A stretch of DNA of 34,945 nucleotides, from assembly GCF_002953255.1 (NCBI RefSeq), contig NZ_CP026498.1, forward strand, positions 10,641,259 to 10,676,203, read 5' to 3'. Shown here in pieces: positions 9,900 through 16,779 of this stretch. The translations under genes and the position numbers were made by a program. Every line of letters starts with the position of its first letter. Position 1 is the stretch's first letter. The notes under the pieces were generated by a model. The model saw nothing but the letters and a program-made list of their open reading frames with translations, had not been told where the DNA came from and ran no database searches. The DNA comes from Streptomyces sp. CB01881. GTDB lineage: Bacteria > Actinomycetota > Actinomycetes > Streptomycetales > Streptomycetaceae.

Positions 9900-10589
9900 A
9901 TGGCACTGCAACGCGAAGAGGTGGTCCGGACCGCCCTGCGCCTGCTCAACGAGGTCGGCATCGACGGGCTCACCACACGCCGCCTCGCGCGCGAACTCGG
10001 CGTCCAGTCCCCGGCGTTGTACTGGCACTTCAAGAACAAGCGGGAGCTGCTCGACCTGATGGCGGAGGCCATGCTGGCCGACGCCCTGCCGCCCGACCGC
10101 GCGCCGACGCCGGAGGACTGGCCGCGCTGGCTCGCCGAGGACGCCCGCGCCAAGCGGCGCGCCCTCCTCGCCTACCGGGACGGCGCCCGCGTGCACGCGG
10201 GAACCCTGCCCACGGCGGACGAACTGCCTGCGGTGGAAGCTCAGTTGAGCGCACTCTGCCAGGCCGGGCTGCGCCCGCGAACGGCCCTGCGACTGCTGCT
10301 CACGATCGACCGGTACGTCATGGGATGGGTCACCGAGGAGCAGGCCTGGCGTCAGGGCGCCGAAGAACGTGCCCAACCGGCCTTCCCGGACGAGGCGTTG
10401 AGCGAACTGCCGCTGCTGCGGGAGGCCGCCGACACCCTGCGGATGACCGACCACGACGCCGACTTCGAGTACGGGCTGAGCGTGCTGATCGAGGGCTTCC
10501 GCGGCGCGATCGCCGCGGAGGAGGCGACCGGCAGGGGAGCGACCGGCAAGGGCCCGACCGGCAAGCCCGACCGGCTTGGGTGGGCGTGA
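9900..10589 (+). CDS. TetR-family repressor, TetR (tetracycline repressor) subtype
   Basis: 229 aa from ATG 9900, with AGGAGGT 9 nt upstream. The N-terminal helix-turn-helix (about 26-45) reads TRRLARELGVQSPALYWHFK followed by NKRELLD. This is very close to the DNA-binding helix of the tetracycline repressor, which has LYWHVKNKRALLD at the same place. The all-alpha C-terminal part has the TetR_C layout. A low-complexity Gly/Thr/Lys tail ends the protein. It most likely binds the two palindromes in the spacer and represses both itself and the divergent exporter; the near-identity of recognition helix and operator core supports this. The inducer is unknown and need not be tetracycline. Confidence 0.9.
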   Translation: MALQREEVVRTALRLLNEVGIDGLTTRRLARELGVQSPALYWHFKNKRELLDLMAEAMLADALPPDRAPTPEDWPRWLAEDARAKRRALLAYRDGARVHAGTLPTADELPAVEAQLSALCQAGLRPRTALRLLLTIDRYVMGWVTEEQAWRQGAEERAQPAFPDEALSELPLLREAADTLRMTDHDADFEYGLSVLIEGFRGAIAAEEATGRGATGKGPTGKPDRLGWA

Positions 10590-10622
10590 GGTGTGACCGG
10601 GTTCGGCGGCCTGCGGATCCGC

Positions 10623-10628
10623 TAGCGT
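10623..10628 (+). promoter_or_regulatory. -10 box of a probable leaderless transcript
   Basis: TAGCGT ends 8 nt before the ATG of the isochorismatase-fold gene at 10637, and no ribosome binding site lies between them. No good -35 is visible. Confidence 0.4.
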
Positions 10629-10636
10629 GAACGGCC

Positions 10637-11149
10637 ATGCGAACCCTTGACCCCGCCCGGACCGCACTCGTTCTGGTCGACCTGATGGACCGGATCGTCG
10701 CCGTCCCACTGGCCCCGCGCCCGGGCGCCGACGCGCTCGCCGTCTCGTTGGACCTCGCCGCCGCCTTCCGCAGGGCCGGTGCTCCCGTGGTGGCCGTCCG
10801 GGTCGAGCGCCCGAACGTCACCGAGCAGCCGCCCGGCAGTGAGCTGGCCGCCGAGGTCGCGGCGGCCGCCGACGCCGTCGTGGTCAAGCGCACCATCGGC
10901 GGCTTCCAGGGCACCGGGCTGCACGAACTGCTCCAGGCGCGCGGCGTGGACACCCTGGTGTTCGGGGGTATCGCGACCAACCTCGGCGTCGAGTCGACGG
11001 CCCGGGCGGCTGCCGACCTCGGCTACGAGCTGGTGTTCGTCGAGGAGGCCATGACCGCCCTGACGGAGGCGGAGCACCGGGCGGCCGTCGACCTGAACCT
11101 GCCGCGCTTCGGCGAGGTGGCCGGGTACGCGGACGTCCGTCTCGGCTGA
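10637..11149 (+). CDS. Isochorismatase-fold (cysteine hydrolase family) protein lacking the catalytic Cys
   Basis: 170 aa. The fold is clear: the first strand with catalytic Asp in TALVLVDLMDRI, Lys in VVKRTIGGF, and the cis-peptide/nucleophile region GGIATNLGVESTARAAADLG. In nicotinamidases and related amidases the residue after TNxx is Cys; here it is Gly (TNLGVEST). Isochorismatases such as EntB also lack that Cys, so the protein may hydrolyse by another route or bind without turnover. No siderophore genes are adjacent. It begins only 47 bp after the TetR gene but has its own -10 box and probably a leaderless start. The substrate cannot be given. Confidence 0.85.
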   Translation: MRTLDPARTALVLVDLMDRIVAVPLAPRPGADALAVSLDLAAAFRRAGAPVVAVRVERPNVTEQPPGSELAAEVAAAADAVVVKRTIGGFQGTGLHELLQARGVDTLVFGGIATNLGVESTARAAADLGYELVFVEEAMTALTEAEHRAAVDLNLPRFGEVAGYADVRLG

Positions 11150-11239
11150 CCCGGGGCCGTCCCGCGCCCTGGCCGGCACGGTGTGGCGCCGCCCGGCGAC
11201 CGCCAAGGGCCTGCCGGGGCTGTGCGCGGCCGCTCCGGT

Positions 11240-12298
11240 TCAGGCCTTCGGCGGCAGGGATTCGAGTGCCTCGCGCAGCCGGCCGTCGGAGGCGGCGAGC
11301 AGCCGTGCGGCGGTCGGCGCGTCCACCCCGGCGAGGATCACCAGCGCCGCGTCCTTCGCCCGGCCGCCGGTCGCCGACAGCGCCGCTCGGACGGTGGCCT
11401 CGTCGGCGCCGGTGGCCTGCGCGACGATGCGGTGCGCCCGGCCGCGCAGCTTCTCGTTCCCCATGCGTACGTCGACCATCAGATTTCCGTACGTCTTGCC
11501 GAGCCGAACCATGACGGCGGTCGAGAGAAGGTTCAGCACCAGCTTCTGCGCGGTGCCCGCCTTGAGCCGGGTGGAGCCCGCCACCACCTCGGGCCCGACC
11601 TCGGTCTCGACGCCCAGCTCGGCGGCCGCCACCAGGGCGGATCCCCGGGTGCAGGCCAGTCCCACGGTCAGCGCCCCGGCCGCGCGGGCCTGGCGGACGG
11701 CCGCGACCGTGTAGGGCGTCCGGCCCGAGGCGGAGACGCCCACGACGGTGTCGGCCGGCGTCAGGGCCAACGCGGAAACGTCGGCGACGGCGAGGTCGGC
11801 ACGGTCCTCGGCGCCCTCGACGGCGCTCACCAGAGCGGATCGCCCGCCCGCGATCAGGCCGACGACCTGATCCGGCGCGGTCCCGAAGGTCGGCGGGCAC
11901 TCGCTCGCGTCCAGCACCCCGAGCCGTCCGGCCGTGCCCGCGCCGACGTACACCAGCCGGCCGCCCCGGCCCATCCGGGCGGCGACCGCGTCGACCACGG
12001 CCGCGATGGCGGGCAGTTGGCCGGCGACCGTCACGGCGACGGTGCGGTCCTCGGCGTTCATCAGCCGGAGCAGGTCGAGCGTCGCCATCCGGTCGATCCC
12101 GGCCCACTCGGGGCGGACCGCCTCCGTCACCGGTCCGGGTGCGGCCCCGGGCGTGGGGGCTGCCCCGGGTGGGTCCGTTGGCCCGGCGGGTGGTCCGGTG
12201 GCTGGGCCGGCTGCTGGGCCGACAGGTGCCCAGGGTGCGGGTGTTGGTGCTGGTTCCGGTGTTGGTGCGGGCGTGGGCCCGGGTGGGGCGTTCTCCAT
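11240..12298 (-). CDS. murQ: N-acetylmuramic acid 6-phosphate etherase
   Basis: 352 aa from ATG 12298, preceded by GGGGAGGG at 7 nt; longer in-frame starts overlap the divergent gene and are rejected. From about residue 57 it follows MurQ: IDRMATLDLLRLMNAED, then the SIS-domain sugar-phosphate site LVYVGAGTAGRLGVLDASEC and PPTFG. Catalytic Glu133 lies in ASECPP and a second Glu in EGAEDRA. It later has SASGRTPY and KTYGNLMVDVRMGNEKL. MurQ cleaves the D-lactyl ether of MurNAc-6-phosphate to GlcNAc-6-phosphate during cell-wall recycling, in the cytoplasm. No MurNAc transporter or kinase gene is adjacent. The first 56 residues are an odd Pro/Ala/Gly-rich tail absent from typical MurQ. The gene converges with the isochorismatase-fold gene and diverges from the HhH gene over 65 bp. 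Confidence 0.93.
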   Translation of the reverse strand: MENAPPGPTPAPTPEPAPTPAPWAPVGPAAGPATGPPAGPTDPPGAAPTPGAAPGPVTEAVRPEWAGIDRMATLDLLRLMNAEDRTVAVTVAGQLPAIAAVVDAVAARMGRGGRLVYVGAGTAGRLGVLDASECPPTFGTAPDQVVGLIAGGRSALVSAVEGAEDRADLAVADVSALALTPADTVVGVSASGRTPYTVAAVRQARAAGALTVGLACTRGSALVAAAELGVETEVGPEVVAGSTRLKAGTAQKLVLNLLSTAVMVRLGKTYGNLMVDVRMGNEKLRGRAHRIVAQATGADEATVRAALSATGGRAKDAALVILAGVDAPTAARLLAASDGRLREALESLPPKA

Positions 12299-12363
12299 GG
12301 GGGCACCCTCCCCGCGCATGGGCGGCGCCAACCCGGGCAGGTGCCGGGGGAGGGAGGTGCGTC

Positions 12364-13098
12364 GTGAACCAGGACCAGACCGTCGCAGCCCTGCTGGAGC
12401 GGTACGGCCGCACCTACGCCGAGGAGGCCGGTATCGCCCTGCGCAACACCCCGGCACCGCTCTACCAACTGCTCGTGCTCACCGTGCTCTGCTCGGTCCG
12501 GATCGGTGCCGCCACCGCCGTGGCCGCCGCCCGGGAACTGTTTGCTGTGGGCTTCCGGACACCGCGCGCGATGGCGGCGGCGAGCTGGCAGTCCCGGGTG
12601 GACGCCCTCGGGCGCGCCCACTACGTCCGGTACGACGAGAGCACCGCGACCGCCCTCGGCCGGGGCGCCGACCTCCTGCTCGACCACTGGCACGGCGACC
12701 TCCGGAGGCTGCGGGCCGAGGCGGCCGGTGAGCCGGGGAAGGTCGAGGAACTGCTCCGGGAGTTCCCGCGGATCGGACCAGTTGGCGCCGGGATCTTCTG
12801 TCGTGAGGCCCAGGCTGTCTGGCCGGAGCTGCGGCCCTTCTTCGACGGCCGCGCCCGCGCCGTGGCCGCCGATCTCGGCCTTCCGCGAGCCGCGGCGCGA
12901 CTCGCGGAGCTGGTCCCGCCCGAGGACCTGGGCCGCCTGGCCGCTGCGCTGACCCGGCTCGCCCTGGCGCACGGCGAGCCGAGCGAGCTGCTGTCGGCCA
13001 CCTCGGACGGGACGAGGCCGTCGTCAGCCGTTCGGGCGCTGACCATGACCGGCCGGACGGAACTGACGGGTCTGGGTGCTTGCCGTCCGGCATCGTGA
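12364..13098 (+). CDS. HhH-GPD-like protein related to endonuclease III, probably without Fe-S cluster
   Basis: 244 aa from GTG 12364, with AGGGAGG at 6-8 nt. The helical layout (YQLLVLTVLCSVRIGAATAV, then a helix-hairpin-helix-like LLREFPRIGPVGAGIFCREA at about 130-149) resembles the endonuclease III/HhH-GPD DNA glycosylase superfamily. Such proteins bind DNA through the GxG hairpin and flip out damaged bases. The lysine expected in the hairpin of bifunctional enzymes is not seen, and there is no C-terminal four-Cys cluster. It could therefore be a monofunctional or non-catalytic member. Divergent from murQ. The last 30 residues are low complexity. Function in repair is a family inference. 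Confidence 0.65.
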   Translation: MNQDQTVAALLERYGRTYAEEAGIALRNTPAPLYQLLVLTVLCSVRIGAATAVAAARELFAVGFRTPRAMAAASWQSRVDALGRAHYVRYDESTATALGRGADLLLDHWHGDLRRLRAEAAGEPGKVEELLREFPRIGPVGAGIFCREAQAVWPELRPFFDGRARAVAADLGLPRAAARLAELVPPEDLGRLAAALTRLALAHGEPSELLSATSDGTRPSSAVRALTMTGRTELTGLGACRPAS

Positions 13099-13158
13099 TG
13101 CGGTCCGCGCAAGGGGGAGGGTTCGGCAACGGGCGGGTTCAGCGGTACCAGGAGGCCG

Positions 13159-13175
13159 GGGCCAACCGGTGGCCC
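13159..13175 (-). terminator. Hairpin at the end of the alpha/beta hydrolase gene
   Basis: GGGCCA, ACCGG, TGGCCC forms a 6-bp stem with 5-nt loop touching the hydrolase stop codon (13175-13177). It lies between convergent genes and could serve both. No T tract. Confidence 0.35.
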
Positions 13176-14038
13176 TACCGCCCGGTGGCCTGGAGGATAC
13201 GGTCGGTCACCAGGTCCGGCCGGTCGGTCGGCAGCGCGTGGCCGGCGTCGGGCACGATCTCCACCCGGGCCGAGGGCGCCAGCCTGCCGAGGCGGTCGGC
13301 GACCTCGCGCGAGTCGTGGATGGCGCTGCGCGCCCCGAGCAGGAACAGTGCGGGGACGTGCAGACGGCGCAGTTCCTCGTCGGGGAAGACCGGGGGCACC
13401 GGGAGTTCGCGGCGGAATCCCATCGCTGCGCGCATCAGGCCCATCAGTTCGCTCTCCAGAATGGCGCTGTTGCCCACCAGACGGGCCAGCCGGGGACGGA
13501 CCCGGCGGGGTGCGACCGAGGCGAGTCCGCCGGCGATCAGCCAGGCGTAGAACCGGAGTCCGAGGTCGGCGAAGCCCGCGGGATCCACCAGTGTGAGGGA
13601 GGCGGTGCGGCCCGGGTGGTGGATCTGGTGGCTGAGCGCCAGCCAGCCGCCGTAGGAGCAGCCGACGACATGGGCGGCCGGCACCTCCAGTGCGGCCAGG
13701 AGTTCGTCCAGCCAGGCGGCGCCGTCCCGGCCGTCGCGGATCGGGGTGGTTTGCACGCTCGCGCCGGGCTCGCCGATCGCGTCGACGGCGATGACCGGAC
13801 GGTGCCGGGCCAGCTCGTCGACGTACCGGTGCCACATCAGCGCGTTTCCGCCCGAGCCGGGCAGCAGCACGATCGGCTCTCCGCTCGGCGGGCCGGTCCG
13901 GTAGACGCGAGTGGTCCCGAACGTGGTCGGAACGTCGAGCGCCGTCCGCTGCCCGGGCCACAGCTCCGCAAGCGTGCGCTCGTAGGCGGTGCGGTACCGG
14001 TCCCTGGCCTGATCGTTCTTGAACTGGCTGATTCGCAT
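13175..14038 (-). CDS. Alpha/beta hydrolase
   Basis: 287 aa. Typical alpha/beta hydrolase: oxyanion loop LLPGSGGNALMWH, nucleophile elbow GCSYGG (Ser in VVGCSYGGWLALS), acid Asp probably in LFLLGARSAIHDSREV, and His in VPDAGHALP. No signal peptide, so cytoplasmic. It is divergent from a TetR regulator, and a palindrome touches its start codon. The start has no ribosome binding site; a TATCAT box (14063-14058) would give a very short leader. Pairing with a TetR regulator suggests that the hydrolase acts on, or is induced by, a small ester or lactone. The substrate is unknown. Confidence 0.88.
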   Translation of the reverse strand: MRISQFKNDQARDRYRTAYERTLAELWPGQRTALDVPTTFGTTRVYRTGPPSGEPIVLLPGSGGNALMWHRYVDELARHRPVIAVDAIGEPGASVQTTPIRDGRDGAAWLDELLAALEVPAAHVVGCSYGGWLALSHQIHHPGRTASLTLVDPAGFADLGLRFYAWLIAGGLASVAPRRVRPRLARLVGNSAILESELMGLMRAAMGFRRELPVPPVFPDEELRRLHVPALFLLGARSAIHDSREVADRLGRLAPSARVEIVPDAGHALPTDRPDLVTDRILQATGR

Positions 14039-14052
14039 GATACATGTGTATC
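14039..14052. promoter_or_regulatory. Operator 1 of the TetR/hydrolase pair
   Basis: GATAC-ATGT-GTATC, a perfect 5+4+5 palindrome directly adjacent to the hydrolase start codon (14038). Binding here would block transcription of the hydrolase and possibly the regulator. Confidence 0.65.
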
Positions 14053-14059
14053 ACAGCAT

Positions 14060-14073
14060 GATACGGGTGTACC
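14060..14073. promoter_or_regulatory. Operator 2 of the TetR/hydrolase pair
   Basis: GATAC-GGGT-GTACC, same layout as operator 1 with one arm mismatch. Its centre is 21 bp from that of operator 1, two helical turns, so two dimers would lie on the same DNA face. It overlaps the TATCAT box read toward the hydrolase. Confidence 0.55.
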
Positions 14074-14088
14074 ACGAGAGGGAGATCC

Positions 14089-14694
14089 ATGAGCGTGCTG
14101 GTCGATCACGAGGAACGTCGACGACAGATCGCCGAGGCGCTGCTGCGCATTGCCGACACCCAGGGACTGCAGTCGGCCAGCATGCGGGCGGTCGCCGCCG
14201 AAGCCGGCGTCTCCCTGCGCCTCGTGCAGTACTACTTCACGACCAAGGAAGGGCTGCTGCTGGACGCGTTGGCCAGGCTCGGCACCCAGCTTCAGGCCCG
14301 CATGGAGCAGTGGATCAGTGCGGCGGGCTCCCCGCCCACGCCATGCGGCGTCGTGACGGCGATCCTGTCGTGCATCCTGCCGACCGATCCGGAAAGCCGC
14401 CGGATCACCAGGACCTACGCCGCCTACTACACGCTGGTGCTCAGCGACCCCGAGGTGCTGGAGAAGCACGGCGCGCGACAGCCGGAGGTGCTGGAGGGCT
14501 TCCTCGCGAAGCAGCTCCGCGCGGCCCAGCAGGCCGGGGAGATCGATTCCGGCAAGGACCCCGAGATGACCGCCGCCGGCCTGCTGGCCATGGTCAACGG
14601 CCTCGGCTCAAGCGTGTTGGGAGGCCAGCGCACCGGCGAGGCCGCGTTGGCGGTCCTCACCCATCACCTGGACGAGCTGTTCCGCTCGCCGTGA
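14089..14694 (+). CDS. TetR/AcrR-family regulator
   Basis: 201 aa from ATG 14089, preceded by AGGGAG at about 5 nt. Helix-turn-helix: MRAVAAEAGVSLRLVQYYFT followed by TKEGLLLDA. The C-terminal ligand domain (HGARQPEVLEGFLAKQLRAA, then a DSGKDPEMTAAGLLAMVNGL-type helix) fits the BetI-like TetR_C_6 group. Divergent from the alpha/beta hydrolase with paired palindromes in between; it is most likely the repressor of both. Ligand unknown. Confidence 0.9.
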   Translation: MSVLVDHEERRRQIAEALLRIADTQGLQSASMRAVAAEAGVSLRLVQYYFTTKEGLLLDALARLGTQLQARMEQWISAAGSPPTPCGVVTAILSCILPTDPESRRITRTYAAYYTLVLSDPEVLEKHGARQPEVLEGFLAKQLRAAQQAGEIDSGKDPEMTAAGLLAMVNGLGSSVLGGQRTGEAALAVLTHHLDELFRSP

Positions 14695-14851
14695 GGGGCG
14701 GCGCTGACCGGTGCCGGAGTCTGCACGTGCCCCGGCCCCAGGAGCCGGGCCGGACGATGAACAACCGGACCGCCGGCGTCGCCTCACTCCGGCCACGGCT
14801 CTGGCTGCGGCTGCGGCGCAGGACACCAGGCCGCGCGCCAGGCGAACAGCA

Positions 14852-15142
14852 ATGACCCGGCGGAGCAGCTGGCGTCGCTTGACCGTGCAGCACGCCGATC
14901 GTCTCAACACGCTCATGGACGCGTACGGGTGGCCCACTGCGGAACTGGTCGGTGAGGACGCGGCCCGGGCCGCGTGGCTGATCGCGCAGCACGCCGACCG
15001 GCGGCTCGACGTTCAGCGGCGTGCGCTGCGGCTGATGGAGCAGGTGGTGGTCAACGGTCTTGCCGGCCCGCGCGATCTGGCCTTCCTGCGCGATCGCACC
15101 CTCGTGAACGAAGGGCGGAAGCAGGTCTACGGCACGCAGATC
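14852..15142 (+). pseudogene. Truncated DUF6624 domain protein
   Basis: From about 14870 to 15142 the frame encodes a recognisable DUF6624 core: NTLMDAYGWPTAELVGEDAA, AAWLIAQHADRRLDVQRRAL, DLAFLRDRTLVNEGRKQVYG and then TQ. The usual C-terminal part after the YGTQ motif is missing. The frame instead runs through the 17-bp repeat and on into the antisense of the next gene to 15904 without a stop in its own domain. The ATG at 14852 has no ribosome binding site, and the first helical part of the family is absent. I judge it a fragment truncated at both ends. Family assignment is from motif memory. Confidence 0.55.
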
Positions 15143-15154
15143 GCCCCGCGGGCC

Positions 15155-15215
15155 GGAGCGCCCCGCAGGCCGGGGCACTGTGCAGGCCGGGGCACTGTGC
15201 AGGTCGGGGCGCTCC
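15155..15215. terminator. Inverted repeat around a 17-bp tandem repeat, possible terminator
   Basis: GGAGCGCCCC (15155-15164) and GGGGCGCTCC (15206-15215) are perfect 10-bp inverted repeats. Between and including the second arm lie three 17-bp units of GCAGGCCGGGGCACTGT type (15165-15181, 15182-15198 and a diverged 15199-15215). It lies just past the stop of the DUF6445 gene, so a terminator role on the minus strand is plausible. Confidence 0.5.
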
Positions 15216-15229
15216 GCGGGCCTAGGTGC

Positions 15230-15910
15230 TTACGCCATCCAGAAGAAGACCGCCGTCATCCGCCGCTCCTCCAGCTCGGTGCCGTAGTACGTGGTGGCAC
15301 TGTGGATCAGGTTGGCGTGGTACAGCAGCAGTTGGTTGTAGCGGTTGGGGACGCGGACGTCCTCGGTGAACGCGTCGCCGGGGACGTGCCGGGTGCCGAG
15401 CGCCTCCACCAGGTTGTTGTGCGGTGCGTTGACCAGGTTGCCACCGAGTCGGCCGCCCGGGAACTGCTGGCGGTAGAAGCTGGTTCCGGCCTCCTTGGGG
15501 GCGTTGGGGCTGAGGTAGAGGACGGCGGCGTAGCGGCAGAGCGCCCGGGAGTCGGTGTGCGGGCGGGAGGTCGACTCCCCGGCGCCGACGACCTGGACGC
15601 AGTTGTGGTTGAGCGTCCCGCCGCCGGGCGTGCTCTGCACCCAGAGCCGGGACGCGCCGGTCGCCTTGCGGACCAGCGCCTCCACCCGGGCCAGCTCGTC
15701 CGGCTCCAGTCCGGGCATCGTGCGCAGCCCGGGCCAGGCCTCGGGCCGGTAGGGGTAGCCCTCGGTCCATTCGCCGCGGGCCAGTACGCGCTCGCGGACG
15801 GCGTCGGGATCGGGCAGGACGTCGTTGATCACCCAGTAGTCCCGGCCGGGTGTGGGTTTGCGGTAGGGCAGGACCGGAAGAGCGGGTCGCCTGATGGGCT
15901 GTGAGGGCAT
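15230..15910 (-). CDS. DUF6445 family, 2-oxoglutarate/Fe(II) oxygenase-like protein
   Basis: 226 aa from ATG 15910; a -10 box TATGGT ends 6 nt before it, so the transcript is probably leaderless. The core holds SRPHTDSRALCRYAAVLYLS (His118, Asp120) and, later, LLLYHANLIHSATTYYG (His198 or His203). That is the HxD...H layout of 2-oxoglutarate/Fe(II) oxygenases, and the family resembles DUF6445. By fold it would use Fe(II), O2 and perhaps 2-oxoglutarate; no substrate is known. An upstream in-frame ATG at 15961 would pass through the -10 box and is not chosen. No partner gene is evident; the divergent neighbour is a pseudogene end. Confidence 0.75.
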   Translation of the reverse strand: MPSQPIRRPALPVLPYRKPTPGRDYWVINDVLPDPDAVRERVLARGEWTEGYPYRPEAWPGLRTMPGLEPDELARVEALVRKATGASRLWVQSTPGGGTLNHNCVQVVGAGESTSRPHTDSRALCRYAAVLYLSPNAPKEAGTSFYRQQFPGGRLGGNLVNAPHNNLVEALGTRHVPGDAFTEDVRVPNRYNQLLLYHANLIHSATTYYGTELEERRMTAVFFWMA

Positions 15911-15916
15911 GCGCCG

Positions 15917-15922
15917 ACCATA
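15917..15922 (-). promoter_or_regulatory. -10 box of the DUF6445 gene, leaderless
   Basis: TATGGT on the minus strand ends 6 nt before the ATG at 15910, with no ribosome binding site between. No convincing -35 at 17-18 nt. Confidence 0.45.
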
Positions 15923-16006
15923 GGGTGGGTGCTCCCCAACAATCTGCCGTGAGCAGGTCAACCTTTCGTCAAGCGACGCGCCCGTGGTGCGGCCTGTCGT
16001 CGCTGC

Positions 16007-16651
16007 TCAGGCCACTGGCCGGACCGCGTACCCGCCCAGTGCGCCCTCCAACTGCTCGAAGGCGCGGACCGCGGCCGGCCGGATGGCGTCGGCTGTCGAC
16101 TCGTGCTCCTCCCCGGCCAGCGTGCGGCGGAACACCTCGGCGAAGAGCGTCCGGTGGATCGCGGCGAGCAGGCCGGCGGCGAGTCGGGCGGTCAGGTCGG
16201 CGGGCGGGGAGTCGGTGGCTTCGGCGAGGGCGCCGCCGAGGGCGTCCTCGCTCTGCTCGTGGATCTCGCGCAGTCTCGCGACCAGGGCGGGGCTCTCGGT
16301 GATGGTGCGGGCGAAGGCGGGGCCGGAGAACCCGAGCGCGGCATCGTGGCGGTCGATCGCGGCCAGGCACTCCCGGCGCAGCGCGGCCAGCGCGGACTCG
16401 CCGGGCGCGCGCCCGGCGACCGTCCGGGCGAGCCCGGCGACGATCTCCTCGTGCAGGTCGAGGACCAGGTCCTCCTTGCGCGGGAAGTGGTTGGTGACGG
16501 TCATCTTGGCGACGCCGGCGGCCGCCGCGACCTCGGCGATCGTCGTCCGGTCGAAGCCCCGCTCGATGAACAGCCGGGTCGCGGCGTGTGAGATCGCCTC
16601 GCGGGTGCGGCGCTTGTTGAGCTCGCGCAGGTTGGGGGTGCCGTCGGTCAT
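16007..16651 (-). CDS. TetR/AcrR-family regulator of the divergent DHA2 exporter
   Basis: 214 aa from ATG 16651. Helix-turn-helix: TIAEVAAAAGVAKMTVTNHF followed by PRKEDLVLD. The C-terminal part (ALRRECLAAIDRHDAALGFS, then ALVARLREIHEQSEDALGGA) is a typical helical ligand-binding domain. A TAGACT box ends 6 nt before the start, so it is probably leaderless. Divergent from a DHA2 exporter across 128 bp that carries a palindrome over the exporter's -35 box; autoregulation and repression of the exporter are inferred. Confidence 0.9.
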   Translation of the reverse strand: MTDGTPNLRELNKRRTREAISHAATRLFIERGFDRTTIAEVAAAAGVAKMTVTNHFPRKEDLVLDLHEEIVAGLARTVAGRAPGESALAALRRECLAAIDRHDAALGFSGPAFARTITESPALVARLREIHEQSEDALGGALAEATDSPPADLTARLAAGLLAAIHRTLFAEVFRRTLAGEEHESTADAIRPAAVRAFEQLEGALGGYAVRPVA

Positions 16652-16657
16652 GGGGTG

Positions 16658-16663
16658 AGTCTA
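16658..16663 (-). promoter_or_regulatory. -10 box of the TetR gene, leaderless
   Basis: TAGACT on the minus strand ends 6 nt before the ATG at 16651. No ribosome binding site is present. Confidence 0.45.
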
Positions 16664-16698
16664 GCGTAGATTCGCTGGGTCGGACACAGAAAATAGAC

Positions 16699-16728
16699 TT
16701 GACCCAATTGATGGGTCGGACCTAAGTT
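16699..16728 (+). promoter_or_regulatory. Promoter of the DHA2 exporter gene
   Basis: TTGACC (16699-16704), 18-nt spacer, TAAGTT (16723-16728). This gives a leader of about 45 nt with a good ribosome binding site before ATG 16780. Confidence 0.55.
16701..16717. promoter_or_regulatory. Operator candidate of the TetR/DHA2 pair
   Basis: GACCCA-ATTGA-TGGGTC, a perfect 6+5+6 palindrome overlapping the -35 box and spacer of the exporter promoter, the expected place for a repressor. GGGTCGGAC (16677-16685) repeats part of the right half (GGGTCGGAC at 16713-16721). Confidence 0.6.
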
Positions 16729-16779
16729 CTCCATCGGCGGCCGGAGCGGTCGCCGAACGGACGACCCTGGGGAGGGGCC

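Noticed and set aside
8319..10709. 796-codon reading of the DHA3 exporter frame
   Set aside because: The upstream 335 codons overlap the TetR gene and both operators antisense. ATG 9704 gives a normal exporter length.
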